Source: an uncultured Lacinutrix sp. (lineage in GTDB: Bacteria; Bacteroidota; Bacteroidia; Flavobacteriales; Flavobacteriaceae). From it: DNA of 64,000 bases. A program made the position numbers and the translations under genes. The DNA lies in contig NZ_CANMRQ010000017.1 in NCBI RefSeq assembly GCF_947500325.1, positions 1 through 64,000 of the forward strand, read 5' to 3'. Below the pieces are notes generated by a model. That model saw only the letters and a program-made list of their open reading frames with translations. It did no database searches and was not told the DNA's origin. Positions 62,916 to 64,000 of this stretch are shown here, piece after piece. Each line of letters starts with the position of its first letter. The stretch's first letter is position 1.

Positions 62916-64000
62916 TTATTCGGTTTTTAATCTGTCTTGTTCTATGGTTTCTGCTAATCTTCTTTCTAAAATAGGTTCAATTAGCGTTTTTCTAGTATTT
63001 GTTTTTAAGAATGGAAAGAGCTCTAAATCATCTTTCATTCTGTCTTTTTCATTAGGGTGTTTATTAGTGCCTAATAATGTAATATTTCCGCTATCAAATT
63101 CAACTTGTTCTTTATTGGCACTTTCTTTTATTTTTTTCTGAATAGTACCAGATTTTAATTGACTAAGAAAACCACCGTTTTCTTCAATATTTTTAAAAAG
63201 ATCTAATGCTTTTTCTGCTAATTGAAGTGTTAGGCTTTCAATATAATATGAACCATCTGAAGCATTTTCAACTGCATTAAAATAACTTTCGTGTTTTAAA
63301 ACTAACAATTGATTTCTAGAAATGCGCTCACCAAACTCATTATCTTTATGATAAATAGCATCGTATGGTATGTTACATATTGTATTTGCACCTCCAAGAA
63401 TAGCACTCATGCACTCGGTAGTTGTACGTAACATATTTGTATTATAATCGTATAGGGTTTTATTACGTTTTGTTGGCGTTGCTATAATATGGCAATTTTG
63501 ATTTACACCATATTCTATAGCTAATGTTTTCCATAATTCTCTTAAAGCACGTAGTTTCGCAATTTCGAAAAAATAATTTGTGCCTATCGAAACATTAAAT
63601 GTAATTAGTGATTTTAAATTACTATTAAAATGATTTAAATATTCATTAGCGTGTGCTAAACTATATGCTAATTGTTGAACTATTGTGGCTCCAGCATTTT
63701 GATATAAACTTAAATCTACACTTAATGTATTTATAGGGGTTTTAATAATTTTTTCTAACTGTTGATGGTCATTATTTATATTAGTATACCAATTACCAGA
63801 TTTGGCTAGATTACCAATAATATCAGTAAAAAGAGAAACACCATCTATTGAGGTTATTTTTTTAAAATACTCTGCATCTAAAAACTGTAATTCAAAATAA
63901 ACAGGAATAGTTTTAGTGTCTATATTTCTTAATAATTCCTCAATAATAACGCTTTTATCTGGAATAATAAATTTTAAGCTTTCTGCACCACGTTCAATTA
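62916..64000 (-). CDS. mutA: Methylmalonyl-CoA mutase, small subunit (5' end outside window)
   Basis: The frame is open from its stop at 62916 up to the end of the window, giving the C-terminal ~361 residues; a methionine at 63434 is internal. Barrel motifs are clear: ITFNVSIGTNYFFEIAKLRA, NQNCHIIATPTKRNKTLYDY and NTNMLRTTTECMSAILGG. The chain ends without a B12-binding HxD domain, as in the non-catalytic small subunit of heterodimeric enzymes. It begins the operon that continues with two lipoprotein-like genes and the large subunit. Confidence 0.93.
   Translation of the reverse strand, partial: IERGAESLKFIIPDKSVIIEELLRNIDTKTIPVYFELQFLDAEYFKKITSIDGVSLFTDIIGNLAKSGNWYTNINNDHQQLEKIIKTPINTLSVDLSLYQNAGATIVQQLAYSLAHANEYLNHFNSNLKSLITFNVSIGTNYFFEIAKLRALRELWKTLAIEYGVNQNCHIIATPTKRNKTLYDYNTNMLRTTTECMSAILGGANTICNIPYDAIYHKDNEFGERISRNQLLVLKHESYFNAVENASDGSYYIESLTLQLAEKALDLFKNIEENGGFLSQLKSGTIQKKIKESANKEQVEFDSGNITLLGTNKHPNEKDRMKDDLELFPFLKTNTRKTLIEPILERRLAETIEQDRLKTE

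Overview
The window looks like a chromosomal segment of a marine-type member of the family Flavobacteriaceae (Bacteroidota). It is AT-rich. Many genes carry the Bacteroidota promoter box TAnnTTTG a short distance before the start codon. It encodes proteins typical of that lineage: PorP/SprF, CHU_C and type IX secretion (T9SS) C-terminal sorting domains, GldI, DUF3810, DUF5683, WbqC and a heterodimeric methylmalonyl-CoA mutase. I cannot name the genus.

Layout. 1-4133: the 3' end of a very large calcium-binding adhesin with a CHU_C type B sorting domain, followed by a PorP/SprF outer-membrane protein and a PorE-like TPR/beta-propeller/OmpA lipid- or wall-anchoring protein. 4184-6410: isopentenyl-diphosphate isomerase, a 6-pyruvoyl-tetrahydropterin synthase family enzyme, mannose-6-phosphate isomerase and a small helical protein. 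6427-6658: tRNA-Thr(UGU) with a textbook promoter and terminator. 6678-8742: a DUF4369 lipoprotein and a DUF819 membrane protein. 8809-9330: a gene-free block holding three tandem, independently promoted and terminated small RNA units; this is the most striking part of the window. 9352-16056: hydrolase, AlkB-like dioxygenase, VanX-like dipeptidase, a SnoaL-like lipoprotein with an AraC regulator, an M48 protease and a TrmH-family methyltransferase. 16227-23625: two giant, related T9SS type A secreted repeat proteins. 23987-31294: small lipoproteins, two amidohydrolase-fold proteins and a DUF3810 membrane metalloprotease-like protein. 31369-37500: PepD, two cyclophilin-FKBP fusion lipoproteins, GldI, NrnA and Ndk. 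37604-42762: an M4 metalloprotease with T9SS tail, two cold-shock proteins, DciA-like DUF721, a lipocalin-like lipoprotein and RecF. 42887-49306: TPR protein, RibH, two small paralogous membrane proteins, MutL, two rhomboid proteases and an EEP-family phosphodiesterase. 49307-55106 (minus strand): ParA-ParB-DUF5683-DapB-LepB-WbqC-DUF6122. 55262-64000 (minus strand): an M16 protease, small secreted proteins and the methylmalonyl-CoA mutase operon, whose small-subunit gene runs off the window.

How it fits together. Much of the coding capacity serves the cell surface: T9SS cargo (adhesins, M4 protease), the outer-membrane partners that hold type B cargo, periplasmic folding factors (GldI and two PPIase fusions), signal peptidase I and several lipoproteins. 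Housekeeping DNA functions (RecF, MutL, ParAB, NrnA) are interleaved. The three RNA units at 8809-9330 share an invariant 28-nt core and a G/U-rich tail. Their outer helix is preserved although its sequence has been replaced between copies, and each has a sigma-54-like -24/-12 promoter whose predicted start falls just before the base of that helix. I regard this as a probable family of sigma-54-dependent small RNAs; whether it is already catalogued (for example as an Rfam flavobacterial motif) has to be checked with a covariance-model search.
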